A stretch of DNA of 64,000 nucleotides from Myxococcus virescens (GCF_900101905.1 NZ_FNAJ01000004.1:558001-622000), one strand, 5' to 3'; shown: positions 30,729 through 39,765, counted from the first letter of the stretch. Notes: a model not told the origin generated them from the sequence alone. Made by a program: numbers and translations.

Positions 30729-31457
30729 TCAGCCCTCCCGGACTTCGAGTTCCTCGAACGTCACGCCATCCAGTTCGAGGTCATTCACGGCTTCGACGAA
30801 GCGCTCACTGACGATGACGGTTGCCCAGCCCTGCCGGTGACGAAAGACGTCCCGGTCTCCCGGCAAAGAAGCTGCGTCGAGGACGACGGTGCGGGGCCAG
30901 GCCTGTTTGCTGGCGCCGCATGCCGGGCATGGTGGTTCGCGTTCTTTCGGGAGACAGGCTTGATGCAGCAGTCCATGCAACTCCAGTTGCAGTTGGAGCA
31001 GTTCGGGCGGAGCCTTTCCACGGAAACGCACCTCGACCAACGCCCCTTGAAGCCCTCGCACGCCCGCGGCGTTCAATCGCTCGAAAGCGGCCCGCTGAAC
31101 AAACAGCGTGGGTGCGTCCTGCATGAAGAGCGGGCCGAAACGGCCAGCGCCCTTCCCTTCACACGGTCCGAACTGGGCCCCTGGCTCCAGCAATGCCCAC
31201 GACGGAGCCAGGGGCGCAATCAACGCTTTCAATCGCGAGAACTCCTCACGAGAGACCGGCCAGGGGTCGGACAGCTTCTTCAACTCGTCGCGAGGAAGGC
31301 TGGACAGGTCCACGCACGGGTATGCGAGCCAGGGAGCCCCTCCGCCCGCGCGGCAAACGGGACAGGGATGCACGCCAGGAAGACACCACTTGTTCACCGC
31401 GTCCACAGAGCCCGTGTAGCCCGACGCCGTGTCTGGATGAACTCGGTAGAACTTCAA
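30729..31457 (-). CDS. Double-CXXCG motif protein, likely SitI-type immunity protein
   Basis: The protein has 242 residues, cytoplasmic, with two zinc-knuckle-like pairs: CPVC (32-35) and CPACG (177-181). This spacing and the surrounding ...KFYRV... start match the gmx_para_CXXCG family of Myxococcus and Stigmatella. It lies 6 bp after a lipoprotein with a nuclease-like C-terminus. In M. xanthus such pairs form the Sit kin-discrimination cassettes, in which the toxin lipoprotein is passed between cells by outer-membrane exchange and the second gene protects the producer. Immunity is inferred from this arrangement. Third codon positions include many A/T (CGA, GTT, CAT, CTT, GGA), unlike neighbouring genes, suggesting recent transfer. 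Confidence 0.65.
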   Translation of the reverse strand: MKFYRVHPDTASGYTGSVDAVNKWCLPGVHPCPVCRAGGGAPWLAYPCVDLSSLPRDELKKLSDPWPVSREEFSRLKALIAPLAPSWALLEPGAQFGPCEGKGAGRFGPLFMQDAPTLFVQRAAFERLNAAGVRGLQGALVEVRFRGKAPPELLQLQLELHGLLHQACLPKEREPPCPACGASKQAWPRTVVLDAASLPGDRDVFRHRQGWATVIVSERFVEAVNDLELDGVTFEELEVREG

Positions 31458-31463
31458 GGTTCC

Positions 31464-32177
31464 TCACGGAGCACGGATGGATGGCACTGCTTGATAGGGC
31501 GAGACCGGCGCATTGTATGGCACGACGGGCCCCGTCAGCTCGAAGCGGAAGATCAACTCCACCGCCTTGCGGTGCAGTTCCTCTGACGTCATCGAACGCC
31601 CCTGCTGGCTGTCCCGAAAATCCCGCCACGCCTGGTTCCACATACCACCCCGCCCCTTGCCGCTATGGAGTTGGCGGTGGATGTGCTCGGGAATGAGGAT
31701 GGTGAACTTGTGGATGTCGACGCCGTGCGACCTGAACCACCTCGCAAGCTCTGGCTGTTGAGGAAACAGGTGGTGATGCACCAACTTGCCGGGACCTCTC
31801 GGCAGCGCGGGGAGAAAGCCCTCCCGGTAACGGAAGTGGAACGTCATCCGTGGCCGTGAACCGGAGCGAATCCCCAGATTCCGCCAGTGGCGAAACGAGG
31901 GAACTCCACGTGCCGGTGGGCGAAACGCTCCAGCCAGCACCGGCCTGAATGCGGCCTGCGCCTCTGCCTCCAGCGCGACGTCTTCGCAATCGAACAGCCC
32001 ACACGTCCCGCTTTCGCAAGCGAGGACCACGCAGGCGCCCTCATCCGAGCGCTCGCACTCCAGCGAGGAAAGAGGTTCGCCTAGCGAAGCGAGCCCAGGT
32101 GCCGTCGACGCACAGCCCACCAACAGCAGGCTCACGAGCCCAGGCAGCAGCAGCCATCCACGACACTCAAGCTCCAT
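31464..32177 (-). CDS. SitA-like toxin lipoprotein with His-rich nuclease domain
   Basis: The protein has 237 residues from ATG 32177. The signal peptide ends at LLLVGC (Cys22), the lipobox. A short Cys-rich segment (about 41-64) follows; the C-terminal ~110 residues read HHHLFPQQPELARWFRSHGV and IHKFTILIPEHIHRQLH, then GRGGMWNQAWRDF. This is the DUF2380-type, His-Me-finger (HNH-like) nuclease pattern seen in myxobacterial toxins; candidate catalytic or metal residues are H134-H136, H156, H165, H167 and H171. ATG 32207 (10 residues longer) is an alternative start. The order is toxin, then immunity 6 bp later. It sits just downstream of dnaE, a plausible insertion point for an accessory cassette. 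Confidence 0.65.
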   Translation of the reverse strand: MELECRGWLLLPGLVSLLLVGCASTAPGLASLGEPLSSLECERSDEGACVVLACESGTCGLFDCEDVALEAEAQAAFRPVLAGAFRPPARGVPSFRHWRNLGIRSGSRPRMTFHFRYREGFLPALPRGPGKLVHHHLFPQQPELARWFRSHGVDIHKFTILIPEHIHRQLHSGKGRGGMWNQAWRDFRDSQQGRSMTSEELHRKAVELIFRFELTGPVVPYNAPVSPYQAVPSIRAP

Positions 32178-32207
32178 GGGCCAGCCACAGTACTGGCGCT
32201 GGCCCAT
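32176..32207. repeat. Perfect 10-bp inverted repeat at the toxin start
   Basis: ATGGGCCAGC (32176-32185) is exactly complementary to GCTGGCCCAT (32198-32207) across a 12-nt loop. On the coding (minus) strand both possible start codons of the toxin gene lie at the ends of this hairpin, so it could mask the start in the messenger RNA. Alternatively it is a protein-binding site. Confidence 0.6.
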
Positions 32208-32247
32208 CAGCCGTCATGGAATCCGGCTTTTAGAAATCAGCCCCGGC

Positions 32248-35200
32248 TCAGCCGAACTCCACCACCCGCATGCCGAACAGGCGGTCCACCGCGAGCAGCA
32301 GGTCGTCATTCACCTGCACCTTGATGGACGTGTTGCCGATGAGCGCCTCGCCCTCGCCCTTGAAGAGCACGCTCACCGCCACGGGCGTGGCGCCGGCGTA
32401 CTTCTTCGCCAACTCGTGCAGCTTCGCCACCCGCTCCTCCGTGAGCAGGTCCGCCGGCACGCGCAGCTCCAGCCGCTTGGTGCGCTTCTCACGCACCGCC
32501 TTGAGGCTCTGGATGTCGTCGACGATGAGCTCCGGCGTCGGCGTGTCCTCGTCACGCTGGCTGATCTGCACCGTGCCCGACACCAGGATGGGGTCGTCCG
32601 ACTTGAGCAGGTGCTCCCAGTTCTCGAAGCCCGGCTTGGGGCCCTGCTTCGCCCACTTGCCGTCCCGGCCCATCACGTTGCGCGTGCCGTCCTTGCCCGG
32701 GAAGCACACCAGCTCGATGGAGCCGGACAAGTCCTCAATCGTCACCCACGCCATGCGCTTGCCCGTCTTCGTGGGCCGCTCGCGCAGCACCGTGACGATG
32801 CCCGCCACCGTGAGCTTGTCGTCCTTGCGCGCGCGCTGCACCGCCGTAATCGGCCGCGCGTAGCGCTTCAGCTCCTTGTCGTACTGGTGCAGCGGATGGC
32901 CGGACACGTAGAAGCCAATGGCCTCCTTCTCCAGCGACAGCCGCTCCTTCTCCGACCAGTCCTCCACCTCGACGTAGTCGTCCTTCAACCCGCCGCCACC
33001 ACCGTCCGAGGACGGACCCGCCAGCATGCCGAACAGCGAGCTCTGGCCGGCCGCCTTGTCCTTCTGGCTGGCCGAGCCGCGGTTCATCGCCTTCTCGATG
33101 GTGTCGAAAATCTGCCGGCGTGAGCGCTTCTCGAAGTCGAAGGCCCCCGCCTTCACCAGCGCTTCCATCACCTTCCGGTTCACCTTGCGGCTGTCCACGC
33201 GCTCGCAGAAGTCGAACAGGCTCTTGAAGGGGCCGTCCTTGCGCGCCTCCAGGATGGACTCGATGGCGCCCTCGCCCACGCCCTTGATGGCGCCCAGGCC
33301 GAAGCGAATCTTCCCGCTCACCGCGCCGAATTCCATGTCGGACTGATTCACATCCGGCGGCAGCACCTCGAGGCCCGACTCGCGCGCCTCGCCGATGTGC
33401 TTCACCACCTTGTCCGTGTTGTCCTTCTCGCTGGAGAGAAGGGCCGCCATGAACTCGCAGGGGTAGTGCGCCTTCAGCCAGGCCGTGTGGATGGTGACCA
33501 GGCCGTAGGCCGCCGAGTGGCTCTTGTTGAAGCCGTACTCGGCGAACTTCTCCATCAGGTCGAAGATTTCACCGGCGACCTTGAGGTCGACGTTGTTCTT
33601 CGCGCAGCCCTCGAGGAAGCCGGCCCGCTCGGCCTGCATGACCTCGGCCTTCTTCTTGCCCATGGCGCGGCGAAGCAGGTCCGCGCGGCCCAGGGTGTAG
33701 CCACCCAGGACCTGCGAAATCTGCATCACCTGCTCCTGGTACACGATGACGCCGTAGGTGTCCTTGAGCACCGGCTCCAGCGCGGGGTGCGGGTACGACA
33801 CCTTCTCCCGGCCGTGCTTGCGGTTGATGAAGACGTCCACCATGCCGGAGTCCAGCGGACCCGGGCGGTAGAGCGCGCCGGCGGCGATGACGTCTTCGAA
33901 GCAGTTCGGCTTGAGCTTCACGACCATTTCCGTGAAGCCGCTGGACTCCATCTGGAAGATGCCGGCCGTGTCGCCCTTGGCCATCAACTCCCAGGTCTTC
34001 TCGTCGTTGAGCGGAATCTCGTGCCGCGGGATGTCCTTGCCGTGGTTGCGCTTCACCAGGTCCAGCGCGTGCTGAATCACCGTGAGCGTCTTCAGACCGA
34101 GGAAGTCGAACTTCACCAGGCCGGCCGCTTCCACCTCGTCCTTGGCGAACTGGGTGATGAGCGTCTTTTCACCCGGCGGCTGGTAGACGGGCACGAACTC
34201 CCACAGCGGCTTGTCGGCAATCACCACGCCTGCGGCGTGCATGCCGGGCTGGCGGTGCAGGCCCTCCAGCGCGAGCGCGATTTCGAGCACGTCCCTGGTC
34301 GTGACGGGCTTGCCCTCCACCTCGCCGATGTTGGAGGGCGTCTCCATCATCTCCTTGAGGCGAGGCTCCATCTCGATGGCCTCCCTCAAGGTGATGTTGA
34401 GCACCTCGGGAACCAGCTTCGCGATGCGGTCGCCTTCGCTGAACGGCAGCGCGAACACGCGGCACACGTCGCGCAGCACGCTCTTCGCCTTGAGCGAGCC
34501 GAAGGTGATGATCTGCCCCACGTTCATCTCGCCGTACTTCCGGCCGACGTACTGGATGACCTCGTCCCGGCGGTCCTGGCAGAAGTCGATATCGAAGTCG
34601 GGCATCGACACGCGTTCCGGGTTCAGGAAGCGCTCGAACAGGAGGTTGTACGGGATGGGGTCCACGTCGGTGATGCGCAGCGCGTAGGCCACCAGGCTGC
34701 CGGCGCCGGAGCCACGGCCCGGGCCCACCGGGATGTTCATCTTCTTCGCCCAGTTGATGAAGTCCTGGACGATGAGGAAGTAGCCGCTGAACCCCATCTT
34801 CTGGATGACGCCAATCTCCAGCGCCAGCCGCGCCTGGTACTGCTCGCGGTCGATGGGGTACGTGACGGTGGCCGCCAGCTCCTTGAAGCGCTCGCGCAGG
34901 CCCTCGTACGCCAGCTCCGCCATGAAGCTGTCCGGCGTGTGGCTGTCGGGCACCTTGAAGGTGGGCAACATCGGCTTGCCCAGCTTGAGCTCCAGGTTGC
35001 ACTGCTCGGCGATGCGCTGGGTGTTGTGGACCGCCTCGGGCGTGTCCTTGAAGAACTCCAGCATCTCCGTGGGGCTGGTGACGTAGAGCTTGTCCGTGGA
35101 GTGCTTCATGCGCTTGCCGTCCGCCAGCGTCTTGCCGCTGGCGATGCACATGAGCAGTTCGTGGGCACGCGCGTCCTCGCGCTTGATGTAGTGCGCGTCC

Positions 35201-35805
35201 GCGGTGGCGCACAGCGGGATGTCCAGGTCGCGCGAGAGCTGCTTGAGGTTCTCGTTCGCCTTGTCCTGCTCCGGCATCCCGTTGGACTGCACCTCCAGGA
35301 AGAAGTGCCCCGGGTCGAAGATGTCCTTGTACTCCTGCGCGGCGCGGCGGGCGTGGTCCATGTCGCCGCGGAAGCACGCGCTGGTGACTTCACCACCCAG
35401 GCACGCGGTGAGCGCGAACAGGCCCTTGCTGTGCTCGGCGAGCACCTTCTTGTCGATGCGCGGGTGGTAGTAGAACCCGTGCATGTATGCGGTGGAGGAG
35501 AGGTAGCGCAGGTTGGCGTAACCCTCCTCGTTCTTCGCCACCAGGATGAGGTGGTGGGAGACCTTCTCGGACCGGTCCTCACGCCCCTTGGGTCCGGCGA
35601 CGTAGGCCTCCATGCCCAGAATCGGCTTGATGCCGGCGTCCTTCGCCTTCTTGTAGAAGTCGATGGCGCCAAACATGTTGCCGTGGTCCGTCACGGCAAC
35701 GCTGCTCATCCCCTTCTCCTTCACCGTCTTGATGAGGTCCTTCATCCGGATCGCCCCATCGAGGAGCGAGTAGAGGGTGTGCAGGTGGAGGTGGGTAAAG
35801 GACAT
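32248..35805 (-). CDS. dnaE: DNA polymerase III alpha subunit
   Basis: The 1185-residue length is normal for DnaE (about 1160). The N-terminal PHP domain begins THLHLHTLYSLLDGAI. The polymerase palm holds MPDFDIDFCQDRRDEV (about 397-410). The thumb/fingers and tandem helix-hairpin-helix (FGLGAIKGVGEGAIESI) follow, and an OB-fold (KLTVAGIVTVLRERPTKTGK) lies near the C-terminus. This is the replicative polymerase core. The gene is intact and transcribed alone; the next gene downstream on its strand is the toxin cassette, 70 bp away. Confidence 0.97.
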   Translation of the reverse strand: MSFTHLHLHTLYSLLDGAIRMKDLIKTVKEKGMSSVAVTDHGNMFGAIDFYKKAKDAGIKPILGMEAYVAGPKGREDRSEKVSHHLILVAKNEEGYANLRYLSSTAYMHGFYYHPRIDKKVLAEHSKGLFALTACLGGEVTSACFRGDMDHARRAAQEYKDIFDPGHFFLEVQSNGMPEQDKANENLKQLSRDLDIPLCATADAHYIKREDARAHELLMCIASGKTLADGKRMKHSTDKLYVTSPTEMLEFFKDTPEAVHNTQRIAEQCNLELKLGKPMLPTFKVPDSHTPDSFMAELAYEGLRERFKELAATVTYPIDREQYQARLALEIGVIQKMGFSGYFLIVQDFINWAKKMNIPVGPGRGSGAGSLVAYALRITDVDPIPYNLLFERFLNPERVSMPDFDIDFCQDRRDEVIQYVGRKYGEMNVGQIITFGSLKAKSVLRDVCRVFALPFSEGDRIAKLVPEVLNITLREAIEMEPRLKEMMETPSNIGEVEGKPVTTRDVLEIALALEGLHRQPGMHAAGVVIADKPLWEFVPVYQPPGEKTLITQFAKDEVEAAGLVKFDFLGLKTLTVIQHALDLVKRNHGKDIPRHEIPLNDEKTWELMAKGDTAGIFQMESSGFTEMVVKLKPNCFEDVIAAGALYRPGPLDSGMVDVFINRKHGREKVSYPHPALEPVLKDTYGVIVYQEQVMQISQVLGGYTLGRADLLRRAMGKKKAEVMQAERAGFLEGCAKNNVDLKVAGEIFDLMEKFAEYGFNKSHSAAYGLVTIHTAWLKAHYPCEFMAALLSSEKDNTDKVVKHIGEARESGLEVLPPDVNQSDMEFGAVSGKIRFGLGAIKGVGEGAIESILEARKDGPFKSLFDFCERVDSRKVNRKVMEALVKAGAFDFEKRSRRQIFDTIEKAMNRGSASQKDKAAGQSSLFGMLAGPSSDGGGGGLKDDYVEVEDWSEKERLSLEKEAIGFYVSGHPLHQYDKELKRYARPITAVQRARKDDKLTVAGIVTVLRERPTKTGKRMAWVTIEDLSGSIELVCFPGKDGTRNVMGRDGKWAKQGPKPGFENWEHLLKSDDPILVSGTVQISQRDEDTPTPELIVDDIQSLKAVREKRTKRLELRVPADLLTEERVAKLHELAKKYAGATPVAVSVLFKGEGEALIGNTSIKVQVNDDLLLAVDRLFGMRVVEFG

Positions 35806-36187
35806 AAGCGCGTTCCGCTCCTGGAGGCCGGGGTGCCGCCGAACACTAGGGCCGTGCTCCCCTGCTCGCCAGTCCAGTGTTGCCCCTGGCGGAGAAGCGC
35901 GGGGGAAGCCGGAAAATCGGCCTCTTGCGGCGTTCCGCCATGAGCGGAAGCCCTGGACGGAACGCTAACGGCCCGCCCTCCCCACCGCCCGTCTCCGTGG
36001 AACTCACGATGCGTCCAACCCTCAGACGCCGGGACGTGGCCCCTGGGCCGGTGAGCGCACGGGCGGCTTCATACTTCTTCACGCCTCGTACAAGTCCCAG
36101 CAACGGCGGGCCGGCACATTGCCCATCGTCGCCGCGAGGGGTGGCGACTTCACGTGGAGCCGTCCGCGCTCCACCCAGGAGAAGGCC
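35806..36187. other. Divergent intergenic region between dnaE and the Spy-like gene
   Basis: These 382 bp hold no supportable gene. The only structure noted is a short hairpin TTCCGC/GCGGAA (35933-35938 and 35944-35949). Promoters for both genes must lie here, but I cannot place -10/-35 boxes with confidence. Confidence 0.4.
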
Positions 36188-36631
36188 ATGATGAAGAGGT
36201 TCGCCGTCGTCGGTTCCGCGATGCTCGCCGTCGCGCTGCTCAGCGGCTTCGCGCTGCGGGGAGGCCCCCGCTGGGGCAAGGACCCGGAGCGCGTGAAGCA
36301 ACTCGTGACGTGGAAGCTCGACGACAAGCTGGACACGCTGGACGCCACGGAGTCCCAGCGCCAGTCCATCCACGCCGTGAAGGACCGACTCTTCTCCGAC
36401 GGGGTGCAGCTGATGCAGGAGCACCGCGCGGTGCGCGAGGAGGCCTTCCAACAGCTCGCGTCGGACACGCCAGACCAGCAGAAGCTCCACGCCCTGGTGG
36501 ACGCGCGCATCGAGGCCATGCGCGCCTTCGCTCACCAGGCGACAGACGCCGCCCTGGAGGTCCACGGCACGCTGACGCCGCAGCAGCGCCAGGCGCTGGC
36601 CGAACAGTTCCGCGAGCACGTAGGCCCGTAG
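36188..36631 (+). CDS. Spy/CpxP-like periplasmic protein
   Basis: The protein has 147 residues. ATG 36188 follows CAGGAGAAGGCC; a second ATG is adjacent (36191). The N-terminal signal or anchor (VVGSAMLAVALLSGFALRGG) is followed by an all-helical domain with an LTPQQRQ-type repeat near the C-terminus and a related DATESQRQS near residue 60, the paired LTxxQ signature of CpxP/Spy/ZraP. Such proteins are envelope-stress chaperones or metal binders. No sensor kinase lies next to it, so its trigger is unknown. Confidence 0.65.
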   Translation: MMKRFAVVGSAMLAVALLSGFALRGGPRWGKDPERVKQLVTWKLDDKLDTLDATESQRQSIHAVKDRLFSDGVQLMQEHRAVREEAFQQLASDTPDQQKLHALVDARIEAMRAFAHQATDAALEVHGTLTPQQRQALAEQFREHVGP

Positions 36632-36724
36632 TCCGCGCGCACGCCACCGTGGCGTCAGGACAGGTGGGGTGTGTGCTTGCGGGAAAGGGTGGGCGGGGCG
36701 GCGAAGCACGGCTAGTTTAGGTGC

Positions 36725-37522
36725 GTGAATTACACCGACTACGCAAAGCGGATCCGCGCCCACGCCCAGGTCGCGGACGTCTCCGAATACGGCCGCGTGA
36801 CGGAGGGGGACCAGGACTACCCCCTCTTCCGGCTCGTCGTCCCGGGGGAGCGTTGGCTGGTCATCACCTCCGGCTTCCACGGGGAGGAACCCGCCGGTCC
36901 CCTCACCCTGGCCGAGCATTTCCCGGCGGTGGCGGCGTACGCGGTGGAGCGCGGCGTGGGGCTGCGCGTCTACCCCTGCATCAACCCGTCCGGCTTCGAG
37001 GCGGGGACCCGGTACAACCGCAGCGGCGAGAAGCCCAACAACGACTTCCTCCGCTACGAAGTCGCCCCCGGGGAGTGGGTGGGCGAATTGAACGTCGCGC
37101 GCCCCATCCTCCGCTGGGCGCTGTATGACGGAGGCCCCAAGGAGACGCGCGCGATACGCAGCGAGCTGGCGCGCTATGCCGCTCCGGCCGCCGCGCTCGA
37201 CATCCACCAGGACGACTACCTGGGCGGGGCGTCGACGTATGCGTACACCTTCGGAGACAAGGCCGCCTACCGCCCGCTGGTGGAAGCCAGCGCGAAGCAC
37301 GTCGCGGTGGTGCGCAGCCAGAAGGTGGACGACCACAGCTTCGCCGACGCGGACGGCCTCATCGAGTACCACGACGGCAGCGTCACCGACTGGTACGCGC
37401 GCCAGGGCGTGCCCTACACGGCCGCGCTGGAGACGACGACGCCGACGCCGCGTGACGTCTGTGACGCGGTGAATCTCATCTGGATTCGCGGCTTCATCGA
37501 CCTGGTGGCGCGCGGCGGCTGA
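36725..37522 (+). CDS. M14-like metallocarboxypeptidase / succinylglutamate desuccinylase-like
   Basis: The protein has 265 residues. The zinc-binding motif HGEE (H52, E55) follows a hydrophobic strand WLVITSGF. A third ligand candidate is H161 in ALDIHQDD and a catalytic Glu is E236 in ALETTTP. The NxxxR-like substrate-binding segment appears as PCINPSGFE...RYNRSG..PNND. There is no signal peptide, so it is cytoplasmic. It should remove a C-terminal residue or an acyl group from an amino acid; substrate not predictable. It is not in an operon with its neighbours. Confidence 0.7.
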   Translation: MNYTDYAKRIRAHAQVADVSEYGRVTEGDQDYPLFRLVVPGERWLVITSGFHGEEPAGPLTLAEHFPAVAAYAVERGVGLRVYPCINPSGFEAGTRYNRSGEKPNNDFLRYEVAPGEWVGELNVARPILRWALYDGGPKETRAIRSELARYAAPAAALDIHQDDYLGGASTYAYTFGDKAAYRPLVEASAKHVAVVRSQKVDDHSFADADGLIEYHDGSVTDWYARQGVPYTAALETTTPTPRDVCDAVNLIWIRGFIDLVARGG

Positions 37523-37549
37523 GGGCGGAGCACCGGACGAAGCGGCGGG

Positions 37550-38752
37550 CTACGGCGACCGCGCGTTGCCCACCCGGCGCGTCCACAGCGTGAGGAGGTT
37601 GCGGACCACCGCGCCCTCGGGGACTTCCGCGCCGTCCGGCACCTCCACCTGGAGGCCCCGCGCGGCCAGCGGGGGAAAGAGGCTGGCCTCTCCGGGGGGC
37701 GTCAGCGGCACGGAGGCATCCGCGGGGCGGAAGCCGAAGGCCAGCGCGCGCTGCTGCACCGGCCGGCTGTGCAGATAGCGCAGCCACTCCAGCGCGGCCT
37801 CACGCTGGCGGGGCAGCACCCAGTCCCCGTCCAGCACCGCCGCCGGATGGTCGCTCCAGGACGTGAGCGTCGGGTACAGGACCTTCAGCGCCCCCCAGTT
37901 CCCCGGCGGTTGGGAGAGCTGGGCGATGGCCAGGTTCTCGTACACCACGGCGATGTCGTAGCGGGACGGGCCGAAGCGGACCATGTCCGCCATCAGCGCG
38001 CCCGTGGACTGCTCGAAGCGGCCCGTGCCCCGCTCCAACTGGCTCAGCCACGTCTGGAACCGCGGCTCCAGCAGGTCGGCCACCGTCAATCCGCTCTGCT
38101 TGCCGTAGAACTCCAGCGACGCCAGCAGCAGCGCCTGGAGCCCGGAGTTGGAGCGCGTGGGGTCCGTGTGGCCCAGCTTCACGAAGCCCCACTCCGGCTG
38201 GCCGCCCACCGCCGGCCAGCCCTGGTCACTGGATACCGCGTCGTGGATGACCTTCCAGGACACCGCGCCCCCGCCGCTGGCGCGCAGGAGCACCTCCGCC
38301 CGGTCCTCCCACGCCACGAAGACGAGCGGCGTCTTCACCAACGGCCGCGGCGCCGCTTCGCCCTCCGAGGCGAACAGCGGCTCACGCGTGGCGTCCGTGG
38401 CCCAGTCCGACTCCAGCATCCGCAGCACCGCGCTGTCGGCGGGGCTCCACACGGTGGGCCGCTCACGGCCTTCGAGGATGGCCCGCGCGGCCTCCAGCGA
38501 GCCCTGGCCCACCAGGTTCACCCGGATGAGCGGATGCGCCTTCTGGAAGTCCGCCGCGGCCTCCTCCACCCACGCCTTCTTCTCCGTGCTGTAGAGGAAC
38601 GTGATTTCCGTCCGCACCGCGCGGGTGGAGACGGGCGCCTGCGCCGCGGGACGCGCCTCTTCCGTTCGCTCCGCGGCGCGCCGCGACGACAGGTAGAGGG
38701 CCCCACCCAACGCAGTGAGCACCCCAATGATGATGAGGACCGCGGGCTTCAT
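37550..38752 (-). CDS. Solitary extracellular solute-binding protein
   Basis: The protein has 400 residues from ATG 38752. An N-terminal membrane segment (AVLIIIGVLTALGGALYL) is followed by a type II periplasmic-binding fold beginning TEITFLYSTEKKAWVEEAAA, with ...FVKLGHTDPTRSNSGLQALL, the SxxG.. loop typical of iron/sulfate/molybdate-type binding proteins. It is anchored rather than freely secreted. No permease or ATPase gene is adjacent, so it may work with a distant transporter or as a sensor. It is divergent from a lipoprotein gene across 170 bp. Confidence 0.7.
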   Translation of the reverse strand: MKPAVLIIIGVLTALGGALYLSSRRAAERTEEARPAAQAPVSTRAVRTEITFLYSTEKKAWVEEAAADFQKAHPLIRVNLVGQGSLEAARAILEGRERPTVWSPADSAVLRMLESDWATDATREPLFASEGEAAPRPLVKTPLVFVAWEDRAEVLLRASGGGAVSWKVIHDAVSSDQGWPAVGGQPEWGFVKLGHTDPTRSNSGLQALLLASLEFYGKQSGLTVADLLEPRFQTWLSQLERGTGRFEQSTGALMADMVRFGPSRYDIAVVYENLAIAQLSQPPGNWGALKVLYPTLTSWSDHPAAVLDGDWVLPRQREAALEWLRYLHSRPVQQRALAFGFRPADASVPLTPPGEASLFPPLAARGLQVEVPDGAEVPEGAVVRNLLTLWTRRVGNARSP

Positions 38753-38886
38753 GGACCGGCTCGCACTTCTGGGAACGGGTGCTCTGCGCCTGAGCATCCT
38801 TGTAGGCAACCTCCGCGACGCCGTACAGGGGCGGCACGTCCGCCTCGAAACCCAGGCCTGGAATCCGAAATGTCCGCTTCTACACG

Positions 38887-38902
38887 TTTGTTTGAACACA
38901 AA
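38887..38902. promoter_or_regulatory. AT-rich inverted repeat between divergent genes
   Basis: TTTGT (38887-38891) and ACAAA (38898-38902) flank TTGAAC. This is a notably AT-rich island in GC-rich DNA, 20 bp before the lipoprotein start, so an operator or promoter element is plausible. Confidence 0.3.
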
Positions 38903-38922
38903 TGACATGCCAGAATGGGCGG

Positions 38923-39765
38923 ATGACGCCCAACATTCGGCAGCTCGTGCTTGCGGGCCTGGGCACGGCGCTGAGCGCGTGCGCGACCAAGCCCGCTCCT
39001 CCGGTGGAGCATTATTCGCTCGGCATGTCCCGAGCGGAGTACCGGGACTACAAGAAGGCGAAAGCGGACCCCTGTGCGTCCTCGGAACCGCGGTGGCTGG
39101 CGGACGAGCTGACGACGGTGAATGGAACCATGGCCCGCTTCCTCCGGGAGACGGAGAACCTCTCCAAGCTGGACGCGCCGGACCACGCTCGCCAACTGGC
39201 GATGATGCGAGAGGCCACCGGCTCGCTTCCGCCCCTCATGGAGGTGCACCGCTACACGCTCAACCGGCTGAAGGAGTGCAGCTTCCGCAACACGGGGGCC
39301 TTCCCGGAGATTGCCCGTCGTGGCCAGGAGCTGCTGACGGAGGTGGATGCCCGGTTGGAAGAAGGGCCCAAGGTGCTGGCCGCCGTGGCACTGAAGGATG
39401 CCCGCCGGCAGTGGCGCGAGGAGATGCCCGAGCGGGAGGAGGCCGCCCGCCGCACCTGGTGCCCGCCCAACCCCCAGGTGGGGCAGACGGACCTGTTCTA
39501 CGCGCGGCAGGAGGTGGACGGCCGCAAGCTCTGGCGCTTCTGCGACGGACACCTGGTGGAGCAGCGCGCCGAAGGTGAGCCCGTGCTCGTGCAGCCCGAC
39601 AACCTGACGTGGCGCATGCGCCGGCGCATCAAGCCCCAGTCCTACCTGGATGCCGCGCGCGCCTATCCGACGGCGGAGATGGACCGTCAGCCCGACAGCG
39701 TCCCGTCCTCGGGCCAGGGCGCCGCCAAGAAGTCGTCCGCGCCCAGCGACGGCGGCCCGGGCTAG
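38923..39765 (+). CDS. Myxobacterial lipoprotein of unknown function
   Basis: The protein has 280 residues from ATG 38923; ATG 38902 would add seven residues. The signal peptide ends in a lipobox (TALSAC, about residue 16). The mature protein is helical and charged in the middle, with four scattered Cys (e.g. DPCAS, LKECSF, RTWCPP, WRFCDG) that could form disulfides. The C-terminus is a Ser/Pro-rich tail. I do not recognise a family. It ends convergently with the WGR gene across a strong hairpin. Confidence 0.6.
   Translation: MTPNIRQLVLAGLGTALSACATKPAPPVEHYSLGMSRAEYRDYKKAKADPCASSEPRWLADELTTVNGTMARFLRETENLSKLDAPDHARQLAMMREATGSLPPLMEVHRYTLNRLKECSFRNTGAFPEIARRGQELLTEVDARLEEGPKVLAAVALKDARRQWREEMPEREEAARRTWCPPNPQVGQTDLFYARQEVDGRKLWRFCDGHLVEQRAEGEPVLVQPDNLTWRMRRRIKPQSYLDAARAYPTAEMDRQPDSVPSSGQGAAKKSSAPSDGGPG

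Noticed and set aside
33397..35943. 848-residue plus-strand frame opposite dnaE
   Set aside because: Antisense shadow; dnaE motifs are complete on the other strand.
36090..36130. GG-N10-GC sequence resembling a sigma-54 promoter before the Spy-like gene
   Set aside because: Only the -12 half resembles consensus, the -24 half does not, and no activator or palindromes are nearby.
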